From positions 1 through 64,000 of IMG/VR virus record IMGVR_UViG_3300008108_000033: 64,000 nucleotides of DNA; one strand, given 5' to 3'. Position 1 is the stretch's first letter. Every line of letters begins with the position of its first letter. Under the pieces are notes generated by a model that was not told where the DNA came from, did not search any database, and saw only the letters and a list, made by a program, of their open reading frames with translations. Made by a program: the position numbers and the translations under genes. Below are positions 13,488 to 24,119 of the stretch, one piece after another. This stretch comes from a virus.

Positions 13488-13919
13488 ATGAGTAAAAAAC
13501 CAGTTATACCTGTTCCGGAGATGAACGTAGCTGTTCCTGCGCCCGGGCATTTGACAAGCATCACCGACCAAGACCTTCAGTCAATATACTCTGAAATTTT
13601 GGACGATTTAAGGAGTGATAGGCGGGAAATAGATATTCTACTGAATAATTTCGTTGAAATGGTAATGAACGAGGGCGATGGAAGCAGTTCTTCCAAGGAA
13701 GCAGTAGTTAATTTAGTAAAGATTAAAAACGATGTGGCCGACAAGAAAGCCAAAATAGCGGATTTGATGACCAGCTTGGTTATAAAAGAAAAAAATATCA
13801 ACAAATTGACAGCTAATCAGACTAATCACATACATATTACTGACAAGAGAGCAATTCTTGAGTCCCTTAAAAAAGCAAAAAAGGTGGAAAATGACAAGCA
13901 ATTGGGCGACAATAAATGA
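13488..13919 (+). CDS. Helical hypothetical protein, first gene of the structural operon
   Basis: The protein has 143 residues. A Pro-rich start (VIPVPEMNVAVPAPG) is followed by long charged helices with coiled-coil character. No signal or membrane segment is present. The 3' end overlaps the next gene by 29 bp, so the two are probably translated together. The position at the head of the tail operon suggests an assembly factor or minor structural protein; not recognised. Confidence 0.65.
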   Translation: MSKKPVIPVPEMNVAVPAPGHLTSITDQDLQSIYSEILDDLRSDRREIDILLNNFVEMVMNEGDGSSSSKEAVVNLVKIKNDVADKKAKIADLMTSLVIKEKNINKLTANQTNHIHITDKRAILESLKKAKKVENDKQLGDNK

Positions 13920-15231
13920 TTGGCTAGTTAAGGAAGATAATGGTGGCGTTGATGTATTGGCGTCCGCACTAGATGGATCAGCTGGAGGCGGTTCAGGCAT
14001 GCCTCCTCAAGATGCTCAGAATCCGGGTCGCGACGGCGCTGGCGCTCCTAGTCCGCCCCTAGAGAAAAACAATCTTGGCAATCCTATGGAAAAGCCAGTG
14101 GAACCGGGTGGAACCGGACCACAAATGGCAGAACCTATTGCGCCTGATATGCCAGAAAAAGAAGAAGTTAAAGACGCAAATTTTGAAATGTGGAAGTCGA
14201 AGTTCTTCAAAGACAGCGTTAAAGGCGACGTTAATCAACTTCTAGAATCATGCATGAGTATCAGAAGCAAGGATTTAGATACCTATCCCCGAAAATTTAT
14301 TGAGGACAATATTCAGATACTTTTCTTGCGCCAAAACGCAAATATAGACAAGGCTTCACAGGCAATACGCAAGTTTATTAGAGAAAACTTAGATCACAAC
14401 AATCCGGCAAGCAGCTTAATACAGGGAACTGTAAGTACAATTCAGCCCATGCCCGAATTGTGCAATATTTTTATCAAGATGATTGGGCTGTATAGCAATA
14501 AATCGGATATGCACAGAAAATACGTTGCTTCATTATTGGGAGCAGTACAAGTTGGCTCTGGTGGTTCTAACGAAGATTTGATTTTTAACCAAAGAGAATA
14601 CAGCATAAGAATTTCTACAAGAATGAATTCCAAGTTTGGCATGCTTGACTTGGGTAAATGGTACATGGACGCGAATGATCCAGAAAAATACTTGTCTGAG
14701 TCTGAAATGGACATGATGGAGAATGGCAGCCCAGAAGAAAAGTCTGTTTTACGCAAAAGAGTTATCCTAGAAAGTATCGCCGATAACTTTAGAATGCGTT
14801 CTTTCTTTATGAACGTAGTCGAACTAAACGGAACTAATTATTTCATTGGCGCTGATTTTGCAAATGCATTGAGAGATGGTTATACAGAGGGAAAACTAGT
14901 AGTTAAAAATTTGGTTAATGATTTTTCCGAAAGCTTTTTTGACAGCGAAGGAAATATGGTAACTCTGCCCGACATAAAGATTATGTATAACACGAATACT
15001 GGCAAAATTAACAACGAGGGAGAGCCAATAATGATCGAAAACGAGTTTATTACTCGTAGGGATGGCATGTTGTTCCTGACTGCTAGTTTAGAAGTATTAA
15101 AAGAGGCCGCAACATCATTTCAGGGTCTTATTGTAAAGGAAATACCTTTTGTGGGCAATCCGACCGATATAAACACTTTGATTCATTGTGTTCCTTCGGC
15201 CCCAGAGATTCTTCTAAGAAATTGTGCATAA
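13891..15231 (+). CDS. Putative structural protein with capsid-targeting-like start
   Basis: The protein has 446 residues. The ATG at 13891 was chosen because AAGGTGG lies just before it; the frame is open further upstream. It starts MTSNWATINDWLVKEDNGG, similar to the targeting-like N-termini, then a Gly/Pro-rich linker to about residue 95. A folded alpha/beta part follows (from FEMWKSKFFKD). It lies upstream of the tape measure, where neck, tail-completion or tail-tube-associated proteins are often found. No family was identified. Confidence 0.65.
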   Translation: MTSNWATINDWLVKEDNGGVDVLASALDGSAGGGSGMPPQDAQNPGRDGAGAPSPPLEKNNLGNPMEKPVEPGGTGPQMAEPIAPDMPEKEEVKDANFEMWKSKFFKDSVKGDVNQLLESCMSIRSKDLDTYPRKFIEDNIQILFLRQNANIDKASQAIRKFIRENLDHNNPASSLIQGTVSTIQPMPELCNIFIKMIGLYSNKSDMHRKYVASLLGAVQVGSGGSNEDLIFNQREYSIRISTRMNSKFGMLDLGKWYMDANDPEKYLSESEMDMMENGSPEEKSVLRKRVILESIADNFRMRSFFMNVVELNGTNYFIGADFANALRDGYTEGKLVVKNLVNDFSESFFDSEGNMVTLPDIKIMYNTNTGKINNEGEPIMIENEFITRRDGMLFLTASLEVLKEAATSFQGLIVKEIPFVGNPTDINTLIHCVPSAPEILLRNCA

Positions 15232-15233
15232 AC

Positions 15234-15241
15234 GGTAAATA
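15234..15241 (+). promoter_or_regulatory. GGTAAATA box 4 nt before ATG
   Basis: GGTAAATA is followed by GAGT and the ATG at 15246. The spacing to the ATG is the same as at 509-516 and 15780-15787. There is no Shine-Dalgarno site. Confidence 0.35.
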
Positions 15242-15245
15242 GAGT

Positions 15246-15770
15246 ATGCAGACTTTCCTTGAATACGCGATTCATCGAGTAAAAACTTTTGAGCCAAAGA
15301 GATTGCACAATCTTTATTTGGCTCTCAAGAAAGGCGGTTTGGCTGTAATCAATAGAATTCACCAGCAAAACGACCCACATCTTTGGGTGCAAGCTCATCC
15401 GCAGCCGGAAGAATATAGAGGAGTAAGAGTTTACCTACTGGGAAACATTTGCGCCTTTAGAGTTCAGAAGCTTGAAAATACCGAACCATATGGAAAAGCA
15501 TATCTTCTTAATTTGCAAGAAATGTACGATGACATTTTAGAAAACATGGGCGAAAAAGAAGATGATAAAGATCCTTGCAAGGCTGTGGAAATTCTTATCA
15601 AACAAATGAGCGATACAATAAGGAAATTTTATATAGATTCAATTCAGGACGAAGAGGAATTCCTATCTGCTCAGCTAGACGGTCCTTCGCGACAAGATAT
15701 TGGCGGCGCAGCGTTACTACCAGTTTCTGGTATAGATTACTCAAGTACTGTTTACAGCACCAAGAACTAA
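15246..15770 (+). CDS. Hypothetical virion-assembly protein
   Basis: The protein has 174 residues, starting MQTFLEYAIHRVKTFEP. The middle (PEEYRGVRVYLLGNICAFRVQKL) looks like a beta sheet, and a helical acidic C-terminal part follows. The gene sits 14 nt after the previous stop and starts without a Shine-Dalgarno site, 4 nt after GGTAAATA. It may be a tail-completion or assembly chaperone; the family was not recognised. Confidence 0.6.
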   Translation: MQTFLEYAIHRVKTFEPKRLHNLYLALKKGGLAVINRIHQQNDPHLWVQAHPQPEEYRGVRVYLLGNICAFRVQKLENTEPYGKAYLLNLQEMYDDILENMGEKEDDKDPCKAVEILIKQMSDTIRKFYIDSIQDEEEFLSAQLDGPSRQDIGGAALLPVSGIDYSSTVYSTKN

Positions 15771-15779
15771 TAATTTTTC

Positions 15780-15787
15780 CATAAATA
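15780..15787 (+). promoter_or_regulatory. CATAAATA box 4 nt before ATG
   Basis: CATAAATA, ATGC and then the ATG at 15792. It matches the T4-late-like box in 7 of 8 positions and has the same 4-nt spacing as the box at 521. Confidence 0.45.
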
Positions 15788-15791
15788 ATGC

Positions 15792-16295
15792 ATGGCTAAA
15801 AATAAAACAGAGCTTTTTCTGGAAATGGCATTCAATGGTAATCGCGGTTCCAGAAACCTTAGCGGCATTCAAATTCTTGGAAGCATCAAGACGGGAAGTA
15901 TTGTCCAATTCTCATATGATTTCGCAAAACACGATAGAACTCCGCTTGTTATTTTAACAGAGAACTTAGCTGGCGAAATAAAAGGGCTAAATCTTCACTA
16001 CATTCTTCCTGACCCTATATTGCAAATAATTTCTCCCATGGGAATGAACGCATGTAATAATCCAAGATTCTCTTGGCAAAGTGTGAAATATAACCCCTAT
16101 ATAAAGAAAGCATTTAGGATTTATAAAAAAAATGGAATTAAAAATATAAGACTTCTGGACTGTGATTATCTTAAGAGGGTAATAACAGCCTCTAGAAAAC
16201 TTAATTTGCAAGACTTAACAGCGCTACGGTCAGCAATCGATGCGCAGTTGGGTCAAACAAATCAGAATGTTGGAGACTTAACGAATAGAGCATAA
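15792..16295 (+). CDS. Conserved large-phage protein (GLNLHYI motif)
   Basis: The protein has 167 residues. It starts MAKNKTELFLEMAFNGN. The core GSIVQFSYDFAKHDRTPLVI then GEIKGLNLHYILPD follows a pattern I know from T4-like aquatic myoviruses (a short beta barrel, then 'G.NLHYL'). Those copies have been linked to tail or DNA-end proteins, but I cannot confirm which. The C-terminal part is helical. It directly precedes the tape measure with 2 nt between, so an assembly role is likely. Confidence 0.6.
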   Translation: MAKNKTELFLEMAFNGNRGSRNLSGIQILGSIKTGSIVQFSYDFAKHDRTPLVILTENLAGEIKGLNLHYILPDPILQIISPMGMNACNNPRFSWQSVKYNPYIKKAFRIYKKNGIKNIRLLDCDYLKRVITASRKLNLQDLTALRSAIDAQLGQTNQNVGDLTNRA

Positions 16296-16297
16296 GT

Positions 16298-19200
16298 ATG
16301 GCAGTAGATTTAACAGGCAATGAATATCAAGGCAGTCTAGACGCTTTAAAAGCCGCTATGCTTGGCCTTACTAATACTGCCGAAAAAATAAATAAGATGG
16401 GCAATGGAAATTCTCCAAATTACAAGGCCATGTCAGATGAGTTGAAGAAATTTCCAGAATTCATAAAAGATTTTCAAAAAGTTGCAAACGAATTAAACGC
16501 TGCCGTCGATCAAATTACCAAAAATACAAAAAAAACTGGGGAGCCGAAGAAAACATGGGCTCAAAAAATATATGAGTGCCTTTGCAAAGAAGAAAATATA
16601 AAGAAAAGAAGCAAAGATGCTGCGCAACAAGTAGGCGAAGAATTAAAAAAAACCACATCAGGTGGTGGCGGAGGCGGAGGCGGTGGTAAGAAAAGAAGAT
16701 TTAGAGGTGGTGAAGATGATGATGATGATGATAAACCTTTGGTAGATGTTATAATAAACGGAGTTAAGGCTTTTTATAAAGGTGTAGAAAAAATACGCAA
16801 CAGTGCCGAGCAGGCATTTTTTGGGTTTGATGAAAAAGCAAACCTTATGTCGAAAACTTTTGGTGATTTATTTATAGCAGAGTCGCAATTCAATTTGAAA
16901 ATAAAAGAGACTGCTTTTGAAGTTGAAGGTATTACTGGCGACTTAATCGATATGCAAAAAGAGTATACTAATGTTGGCAAAAGTGTAGAAGAAACCGGAT
17001 TTAATAGAACAAAATACTTGAAAGAATATACGGAAAACTTCCAAAATGGAATACGAGACGCAAAGCAACTTCAAGTTTTAACTAAGCAAACTTTATCAAC
17101 TGAAAGACAACTAGGGCTTGAGGCTGGCAGCTTGGCGGCCGACTTTAGAGCCATGGCAATGTCGGCCAAACTGAATAATGCACAAACTGGCGCTATTGGA
17201 AGAGGAATGGTTGAAGTTGCAAGGAATACCGGGCTTACTTCTAAAAGTATGCAAGAGGCATACAACTTCAGCAAGCCTTTTGTAGAAAATCTTAAAAAAG
17301 CAGCAACTTACAGCAGCAGTTCTGCAACGAATATATTAGAAATAGCGGCTAACGCAAAAAAACTTGGAGTAGAAGAATCTATAACTCCGCTTTTAAATGC
17401 CGCCACTAGTTCAGTAGACTTAATCACAAAAAGCAGCAATGAAACCAAGGCTTTTCTATATAATGCAGCTGGCGCTGTAGGTAAAATACAGCAATTGCAA
17501 CTGGGCATACTAACAAGAAGCAAAAAAGGCATTAGAGAATTAGCTACTGGGATGGAGAAAGTGCTCCAAGGATTCGGAGTGCGCTCTATGGAGGAAATCG
17601 AAAACCTGCCTGATGAAGTTAAGTTTAGACTAAACTTGCAACTAAAGGGCGCGTTCGGAATGGAATTAGGGGAAGTTACAAGAACTATAGAAGCATTCAA
17701 GGAGGCTGGCAAGGGACTTTCAACCAGACTAGATGAACTAAACAATAAAAGAAACAAAGCTATTACCCTTGAACAAAAATTAGCAATAGAAGAAGAAGAG
17801 AGAAGACTTAAGACTTCCGGCACACTGGCTGTTCTTACGGGACTAAGTGAGGCCACCAAAGGTGCTAAAGACATGGATAAAGCGTTTAGCAACTTTACTC
17901 GAAGGCTGCCGGAATTTCAGGAAGATATCAAGGCTTTGGGCGGAGAAATTACTGACTCTCGGGGTGCGGCAAAGTTCTCTATTGAGGCAGCTGTAAAATC
18001 TCTTAATGATGGTCTTACTAAAATAGGAGAAAAGCCGCTTGAATTAAGCCAACTAGATATAGAAAAAGCCTTGAATGATAAAGACTCGTTCGCTGCTTTG
18101 ATGGATGTATTGAATACCGGGCAAAACAAATTGGCCATAGCCCAGAAAGCACAAACCGATCCGGCGCTAAAAACGTCTTTGGAATTGGAAAAATTAAATG
18201 ATAATTTGAGAAATGATGTAACAGCTCCGCTTTTAAATGTTCTAAAAGAACAACTTGGCATGCAGGGTTTTATGGAAGCTTCTCTTGCCTTCATAGCAGC
18301 GGAGATGACTTTTGGTCTCGCTGGTTTAATTGCTTCCAAAATGACTCCACTAGATGATTTGTCGAAAGCTATATTGGGTTTTAGTCCTAAAGATTGGCTT
18401 AAAGGAATTTTTTATGGCAAAGATGACAAGTCAAAAACAAAAAGTAAAAATTCTACTAGCGGCACACCCGAAATAAAATGTCCAGAAATGAATCTTGATT
18501 GGAAGAGTCTTGGAGGATTTCTTAAAAACGCCGCAATAGGAATCATAGGAATAACAGCATTTGTTGGAATGCTGGCTGCGGCTTTGGTAGCGCTTGGATA
18601 CATAGCTAAGGGAGTTTCTAAAGCAGGCATAGATCCAATAGAAGTGGCCAAGCAAGTATCTGGCATTATTTTGGCTGGCGTAATTATTCTCACTGAAGCC
18701 GGCATAGCCGGTGTGCTTTTGAAGAAAGCCATGGACAAATATGGCAAAGCCATAATGTCGCTGTGGTCTGTGGACACTCTTAAATTTGTTGGAATACTGA
18801 CTTTAATGGCAGTTACCCTCACAGCTCTTTCGGCGGGATTGCTGTATGTTGGCAAAGCTATTGCAGAATCTTCAGGCATGTCTGCGCAAGACGCTATAGA
18901 AACCGGAATCAGGATTGGTGCAATTATAACTGCTGGCACAATTATTTTGGGCGTCGTTGGCGCAGCAACTTTCGGCCTTGTCAAGGTCATACCGCCATTT
19001 GTTGCAGCTGTTAAGGCTTTAAGTTCAGTAGGTTGGCTCGGCGCAGGAATTGTTGCCGGTGCTTTAGTGGCGCTCCCAATCATAGCCGCCGGACTACTAT
19101 ATCTGTCAATTAAGCTGCTTCAATTTTGCGATACAGTGCTTAAATCCAATCCAATAGATACAGCGAGTTTGCAAGAGACCGCTAAAACTGTAGCATTTTT

Positions 19201-22200
19201 GATGGGCGCTTTTGCAAGTATAGCCGCATCACTTGCTGTGGCCGCTGCATCGGTTATTGGAGTTGCGGCATTGTTAAAATACGTGCAAAAATTCAAAGTA
19301 ACTATGACCGACGTTAATAAGGCCGGCTTGTTGATGGGAACTATAGCTCTTGGAATTGGCGGTTTGTTTGCAAGTTTAGCCGGCAGCATTGCAATAATTG
19401 CGGCAATGGATTTGGGGGGCAAAGAAGGTGACTTTGCAAAAGCCGAAAAGAATTTAGAAATAATGGGCGGCGTTCTTAAACAGCTTGCGCCAGCATTTTT
19501 CGTAATTTTAGGAATTACTGCGGCCTTGACTGCTCTGCAAGTGATGCAGCAAAAAGTATCCGACGAGACTAAAAAAGTAGACTTAATGGATATAACAAAA
19601 AATGTTGGTATTGCAGTTGCATTCATGGAAGCAATACTGTTGGCGCTGCCTCCGCTTATTTACGCAGTAGTAGAAGTTGCGAAAAAAACCGGAGGTCTAA
19701 TAGGAGACCCAAAGAAATTTACAAAAGATATGGAAAAATTCCATATTATGATGCAGGAATTTTATAAGGCATCATTAATGCTTTTGCCAATAGCGGCTGT
19801 GGCAGCGGCAATTGGATTTGCCTTAGAAAAAGCACAAATGAGTCTTTCTAGCGCTGCTAAAACTCTAGGCAAAGGAGCTTTGGTAGCAGGTCTTCTTATG
19901 ATAATAGGACTAGCTTTAACCCACATAGCGGCAACAGTGACGAGACTTGTGGGATGGATGACCGAGTACGAAATCTTCACTCCGGAGGGCTCGAAAGTAT
20001 TCGAGGCTCAATTAAAGGCATTTAGTAGCAACATCGGAAGTATAGCTTGGAATATAGCCGCCGCTGGCATCAAGGCTGGGGCCTCATTTGGATCCTTTGT
20101 GATAGGCGCGGCAGGATTCGCACTCTTTGGCGCAGGATTTTTATTAGTAGCTAAGCCGCTGCAAAGCGCTGTTCGTATCATGATGAGACTTACCAATATG
20201 TTTTCTATGCTATCTTTAGAAGAGACCAAGGCTTTGCCAATAAAAATTGCCGAATTGAAAAACACAATAACTGCAGTAAAAGACGCATTCTACTCTCTGC
20301 GAAAATTTTCATTCGATAAGAAAAAAATAGATGAGGCTCTCAATAGATTGCAGGAAGTAGTATTGCCCTTATCTACCATGGCATCTATAATATCGGACAT
20401 AAACATAGCGATTTATCAGGCAACAAACACTGCTGCTGCAGCCGCCGGGGCTGAAGCCGGCAAAGTTATGCTTGATACTATGAAGCAAATAGGAAATTTA
20501 ATTAAGGAAATAAGCACATCGGCATTCCCATCAAAATCCGAGTTTCAAAAAGTTATAAAAGACATGGACGGAATTGGCGGATTGATGAAAAAATTTATGG
20601 CCTCCACTAAAAAAATAGTTGAGGCACCCATGAAAGAAAAATTAACTAAGGGAATGTTAAAGAAAGCGGCCAGCACATACACAGATATTTCGTTAGCCAT
20701 GTCAAAATTTGCCTCAGTAGTTCACGATTATACTAAGTCAGTGGAAAGCTTGCAAAAAATAAACGAAAATAAATCTGCGATGGATAAGGTTACCAAAAAT
20801 GACAACGTAGAAAAACAAGTTGGAGACATGTTGTCATTTTCCAGAAGGCTAATAGAAACTGCGGCTAAGGAAGCAGATGAATTTGACGCTGGAAAACAAA
20901 ATAATGCAATAGCGGTTATACAAAATGCTTCTATGGTACTAAAAGCATTTGTTACTGCCATCGAAGGGTTCCAGAAAACTTTGGAGAGCGCAGAAAAAGT
21001 TGCGACGTCGTATGGCAACGGATTCGCAACACGCGCAAACAAGATCAAGGAAGCTGGACGTGCTGCGGACGGCGAAACTGATGAGTTCATAATAGTAATG
21101 ACAGATATTGCCGGCCAAATGAATAAAATTTTTAACATGCTAGAGAAGTCAATAGGATCGAATAATAATCTAAAGGCAAGCAATGTAAACGCTCTCACCG
21201 ATAAACTTAATCTTTTGGGAATGGCAGTAGAAACATTTGTGCAAGGTTTAGATAATTTTGGCGCTACTCTGCAGTCTTCATTTCAAGATACTAGGTGGTT
21301 TTTCAATTTCTTCGGACAACAAGGCGTAGGATCTTGGCTTGCACAAAATGCAGGTGATATTACTCACGGAATTCAAAATACATTTCAAGCCTTAGATGGC
21401 ATGTTTTATCATTTCACCGACTTAATGTCACGAACTAAATGGGAAAAACAAGTAAAAAACTTTAAGGAATACTCGGATAACTTCAAAAAGATGACCGACG
21501 CTGTAATTAATATGGGGTCTTCATTTTCACAACTGTCAAACGCGATGAAGAATCATTTTGCTGTTTTGATACCAGAAAGAGGGCGAGGCGGCAAATACGA
21601 TAATACTAAATTCGAAAAATATTACAATGATTTAGGAAACATGATAACCAATGTGGGCAAAGTAATTGACCAAATGGTAAATAAATTAGATGAAAATATG
21701 AAATATGATGATGCTGTGTTGGATAAAATTTCCAAAAAGACAACGGCAGTAGAGCCATTTATTAAAACACTTTTGACTATTTCTGAGTCTGTGGCTAAAA
21801 TGGCGGCTTTCATGAGTCCAGACCTTCCTAGCGAACAAGAGTTTGAAGCCTCTGGCAAAAAAATTGCAGGCGCTCTCAAAGGTCTTCTTTCATCTGCAAA
21901 CGTGATGGCCCAAACAGTTGAGGATGTCGATGTTGTGGCAGACGAAGCCGCCCTTGGAAAATTGACCACTGTAAGTAAGTTTTTAGATCCACTTCTTTCA
22001 TTTATAAAAACATTTGCCGAAAAGTCAGATTTGGTTACTAGGGCAAACAAAGAAGCCGGAATTGTTCCTCCTACTGATAAAATTCGTGAAAATGCCCCTA
22101 AACTTGGAGAGGCAATAGGCTCTATCATGGGGCTATATAAAGTTGTCATGGACGCAACTGGTTCCATGCCTTCAGATAGCAAAACCGAAGAAGTTTCTAA

Positions 22201-24091
22201 AAAGCTTGATTCTATAGTTTCTGTTATCAATACAGTAATCACAGTTATCGATAAACTTAAATTGGCATTTGAAAAATTAGATGACGAGTCTGCAGATGCT
22301 GGCGAAATAGCAGGAAAAAAAGACAAAGTGGCGTCTTTGTCAGAAGCAATAAAAGGCATGTTAGGAAAAGGTGGCGACAACCCATTGATGGATGTGTTCA
22401 AGTACATCAAAGAGGGTTTGGTCAAGCCCATGCTGAGAATGAATTTAGATGCAGACGACATTCAAGAAGCAGCTACGATGTTTGAAGGATTAGGCAAAAT
22501 AGCAGTTTCGGTTTCCTCGGCAATAACAAGTTTGGGCACTGCCTTTTCCGGTGTAACTATGGGAAGAGTATCACATTTGGATGTGGCCAGAAAAGTTTTA
22601 TCTAAGCATAAAGACGAAATTATGGATGTTTTGCTGGCGGTAGCCGACTTTGTGGTGCCAATAACCAAGCTTGAGATTGACGGCGATGATGCTGAAGACG
22701 CTGCGAAAGTATTAACTGGTGCCAGCCAAATGCTTCAGGTGCTGGGTGGGAAACAAAGCGGCCCCGAAGCAGATTTCGGTTTAATAGGATATATGAGCAC
22801 AAGACTTTCTCAGTTGGTTGAACAGACAGCCAAAGCGGATGGAAAAGTAGACATGTCTATGGCCAATAAAGCCAGTGCTGCAATCAATGATTTCTCCAAA
22901 GTCTGGAAAACCATGCTGCCTGCTTTAGCAACCCTAATTCAGGGGACTGTCGAATTTGGCGGAAGCGGAGACGACGCAGAAGATGCTGCAAAAATTATCG
23001 TAGGCACTGAGCAAATTATAAAATCTTTGCCACAGTTACTTGAAAATTTACAGAATAATTTGCCTACTTTGGTCAAGCAGGCTGAGGGTATTGCCGCTCA
23101 AGCTGGATTAGGGCAAAAATTAGAGGGCAAAGCCCCTGCTTTCGCCACTCTGCTAACCCAAGTATTCGACTTCTTGCGCGAAGCAGTTATAGACCCAGTA
23201 GGCAACTTGGAAATGAACTATGACATTGAAGATGTCGCAGATATCATGAATGCAGCTCTTAATTTATCAGCAAGTTTGGGCGGGCCATTGGGCGGAATCA
23301 GCCAAAATTTAGCGCAAGTTTGTGAAAAAATGAAGGAGCAAAAGAATCTAGATTGCTTAGAACCGCTCAAAAAATTCTTCTTGGATTTAGGAAACATAGC
23401 TGGGGTTGTTGCCAACCCGCAACTCATGGCTGCTTTGGGAAGTGATGAAACCGTGGAAGCCATAGAAAGGCTACCGGACTTTCTTGAGGCTGTTAAAGGT
23501 ATATTTTCAGTTGATTTATCTACTATAGATCCTGCCACACTCGGAAATGTAGGAAATGTATTCTCATCGCTTGACAAATTTGCCCAAGACCTGCTAAAAG
23601 GCAATTTAGATTCTGTTGCCAAGAATCTGTCAGACGCAGCACGACAAGTTAGTGGAGTTGATGAAGCGCTTAGAAGTTTGGTAGCCAGCTTCTCTGGCAT
23701 CGCAGGAAGTATGTCGGAACTTGGCAAAATTGGCGGCGCAGGTATAAATGTTAACGCAAACGTTAATCAAGCATCAACAGTTCCCGGCGATCCAACTCAG
23801 CAAGCAGCCAAGGCGGTAGATTTAAATCTCGGTGCAGCCGCAATGGAAGCAGCCAATCAGGCTGAAATAACAAAACTTGTGGCAAGCAATGAAGCTATAG
23901 CGGCAAACACAGCTCAAATGGTGGTTTTGCTCGCCAACATGGGACAATCAGAAGGTGGTGGGGGCAAAAAGAAGAGCACCGGACTTGGAACCACTGATCC
24001 CATGTCATATTTGGCTAAAAAGACATTGAGAGATAGCAGTGCAACCAACTCTGCAAACTTCGCTGGCGGAGCAAGCATTCCGAAATTTTAA
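16298..24091 (+). CDS. Tape measure protein
   Basis: The protein has 2,597 residues, the longest in the window. It is mostly helical with many Ala/Leu/Lys-rich repeats of similar style. A Gly run and an acidic GGEDDDDDDK patch lie near residues 125-147. Several strongly hydrophobic segments occupy about residues 740-1290, as expected for tape measures that enter the host membrane. The C-terminal 250 residues are low complexity (Ala/Asn/Gly). It stands directly before the baseplate genes. The family relation of tape length to tail length (about 0.15 nm per residue) would give a tail of up to about 390 nm. Confidence 0.9.
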   Translation: MAVDLTGNEYQGSLDALKAAMLGLTNTAEKINKMGNGNSPNYKAMSDELKKFPEFIKDFQKVANELNAAVDQITKNTKKTGEPKKTWAQKIYECLCKEENIKKRSKDAAQQVGEELKKTTSGGGGGGGGGKKRRFRGGEDDDDDDKPLVDVIINGVKAFYKGVEKIRNSAEQAFFGFDEKANLMSKTFGDLFIAESQFNLKIKETAFEVEGITGDLIDMQKEYTNVGKSVEETGFNRTKYLKEYTENFQNGIRDAKQLQVLTKQTLSTERQLGLEAGSLAADFRAMAMSAKLNNAQTGAIGRGMVEVARNTGLTSKSMQEAYNFSKPFVENLKKAATYSSSSATNILEIAANAKKLGVEESITPLLNAATSSVDLITKSSNETKAFLYNAAGAVGKIQQLQLGILTRSKKGIRELATGMEKVLQGFGVRSMEEIENLPDEVKFRLNLQLKGAFGMELGEVTRTIEAFKEAGKGLSTRLDELNNKRNKAITLEQKLAIEEEERRLKTSGTLAVLTGLSEATKGAKDMDKAFSNFTRRLPEFQEDIKALGGEITDSRGAAKFSIEAAVKSLNDGLTKIGEKPLELSQLDIEKALNDKDSFAALMDVLNTGQNKLAIAQKAQTDPALKTSLELEKLNDNLRNDVTAPLLNVLKEQLGMQGFMEASLAFIAAEMTFGLAGLIASKMTPLDDLSKAILGFSPKDWLKGIFYGKDDKSKTKSKNSTSGTPEIKCPEMNLDWKSLGGFLKNAAIGIIGITAFVGMLAAALVALGYIAKGVSKAGIDPIEVAKQVSGIILAGVIILTEAGIAGVLLKKAMDKYGKAIMSLWSVDTLKFVGILTLMAVTLTALSAGLLYVGKAIAESSGMSAQDAIETGIRIGAIITAGTIILGVVGAATFGLVKVIPPFVAAVKALSSVGWLGAGIVAGALVALPIIAAGLLYLSIKLLQFCDTVLKSNPIDTASLQETAKTVAFLMGAFASIAASLAVAAASVIGVAALLKYVQKFKVTMTDVNKAGLLMGTIALGIGGLFASLAGSIAIIAAMDLGGKEGDFAKAEKNLEIMGGVLKQLAPAFFVILGITAALTALQVMQQKVSDETKKVDLMDITKNVGIAVAFMEAILLALPPLIYAVVEVAKKTGGLIGDPKKFTKDMEKFHIMMQEFYKASLMLLPIAAVAAAIGFALEKAQMSLSSAAKTLGKGALVAGLLMIIGLALTHIAATVTRLVGWMTEYEIFTPEGSKVFEAQLKAFSSNIGSIAWNIAAAGIKAGASFGSFVIGAAGFALFGAGFLLVAKPLQSAVRIMMRLTNMFSMLSLEETKALPIKIAELKNTITAVKDAFYSLRKFSFDKKKIDEALNRLQEVVLPLSTMASIISDINIAIYQATNTAAAAAGAEAGKVMLDTMKQIGNLIKEISTSAFPSKSEFQKVIKDMDGIGGLMKKFMASTKKIVEAPMKEKLTKGMLKKAASTYTDISLAMSKFASVVHDYTKSVESLQKINENKSAMDKVTKNDNVEKQVGDMLSFSRRLIETAAKEADEFDAGKQNNAIAVIQNASMVLKAFVTAIEGFQKTLESAEKVATSYGNGFATRANKIKEAGRAADGETDEFIIVMTDIAGQMNKIFNMLEKSIGSNNNLKASNVNALTDKLNLLGMAVETFVQGLDNFGATLQSSFQDTRWFFNFFGQQGVGSWLAQNAGDITHGIQNTFQALDGMFYHFTDLMSRTKWEKQVKNFKEYSDNFKKMTDAVINMGSSFSQLSNAMKNHFAVLIPERGRGGKYDNTKFEKYYNDLGNMITNVGKVIDQMVNKLDENMKYDDAVLDKISKKTTAVEPFIKTLLTISESVAKMAAFMSPDLPSEQEFEASGKKIAGALKGLLSSANVMAQTVEDVDVVADEAALGKLTTVSKFLDPLLSFIKTFAEKSDLVTRANKEAGIVPPTDKIRENAPKLGEAIGSIMGLYKVVMDATGSMPSDSKTEEVSKKLDSIVSVINTVITVIDKLKLAFEKLDDESADAGEIAGKKDKVASLSEAIKGMLGKGGDNPLMDVFKYIKEGLVKPMLRMNLDADDIQEAATMFEGLGKIAVSVSSAITSLGTAFSGVTMGRVSHLDVARKVLSKHKDEIMDVLLAVADFVVPITKLEIDGDDAEDAAKVLTGASQMLQVLGGKQSGPEADFGLIGYMSTRLSQLVEQTAKADGKVDMSMANKASAAINDFSKVWKTMLPALATLIQGTVEFGGSGDDAEDAAKIIVGTEQIIKSLPQLLENLQNNLPTLVKQAEGIAAQAGLGQKLEGKAPAFATLLTQVFDFLREAVIDPVGNLEMNYDIEDVADIMNAALNLSASLGGPLGGISQNLAQVCEKMKEQKNLDCLEPLKKFFLDLGNIAGVVANPQLMAALGSDETVEAIERLPDFLEAVKGIFSVDLSTIDPATLGNVGNVFSSLDKFAQDLLKGNLDSVAKNLSDAARQVSGVDEALRSLVASFSGIAGSMSELGKIGGAGINVNANVNQASTVPGDPTQQAAKAVDLNLGAAAMEAANQAEITKLVASNEAIAANTAQMVVLLANMGQSEGGGGKKKSTGLGTTDPMSYLAKKTLRDSSATNSANFAGGASIPKF

Positions 24092-24119
24092 AAAATAAGA
24101 CTCATATGTAGGTATGGGG

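Noticed and set aside
16774-23727. Long antisense open frames (up to 279 residues) over the tape measure gene
   Set aside because: They are low-complexity Ser/Ala/Pro-rich mirror images of the coding strand with no ribosome sites, typical of shadows of helical Ala/Lys-rich genes.
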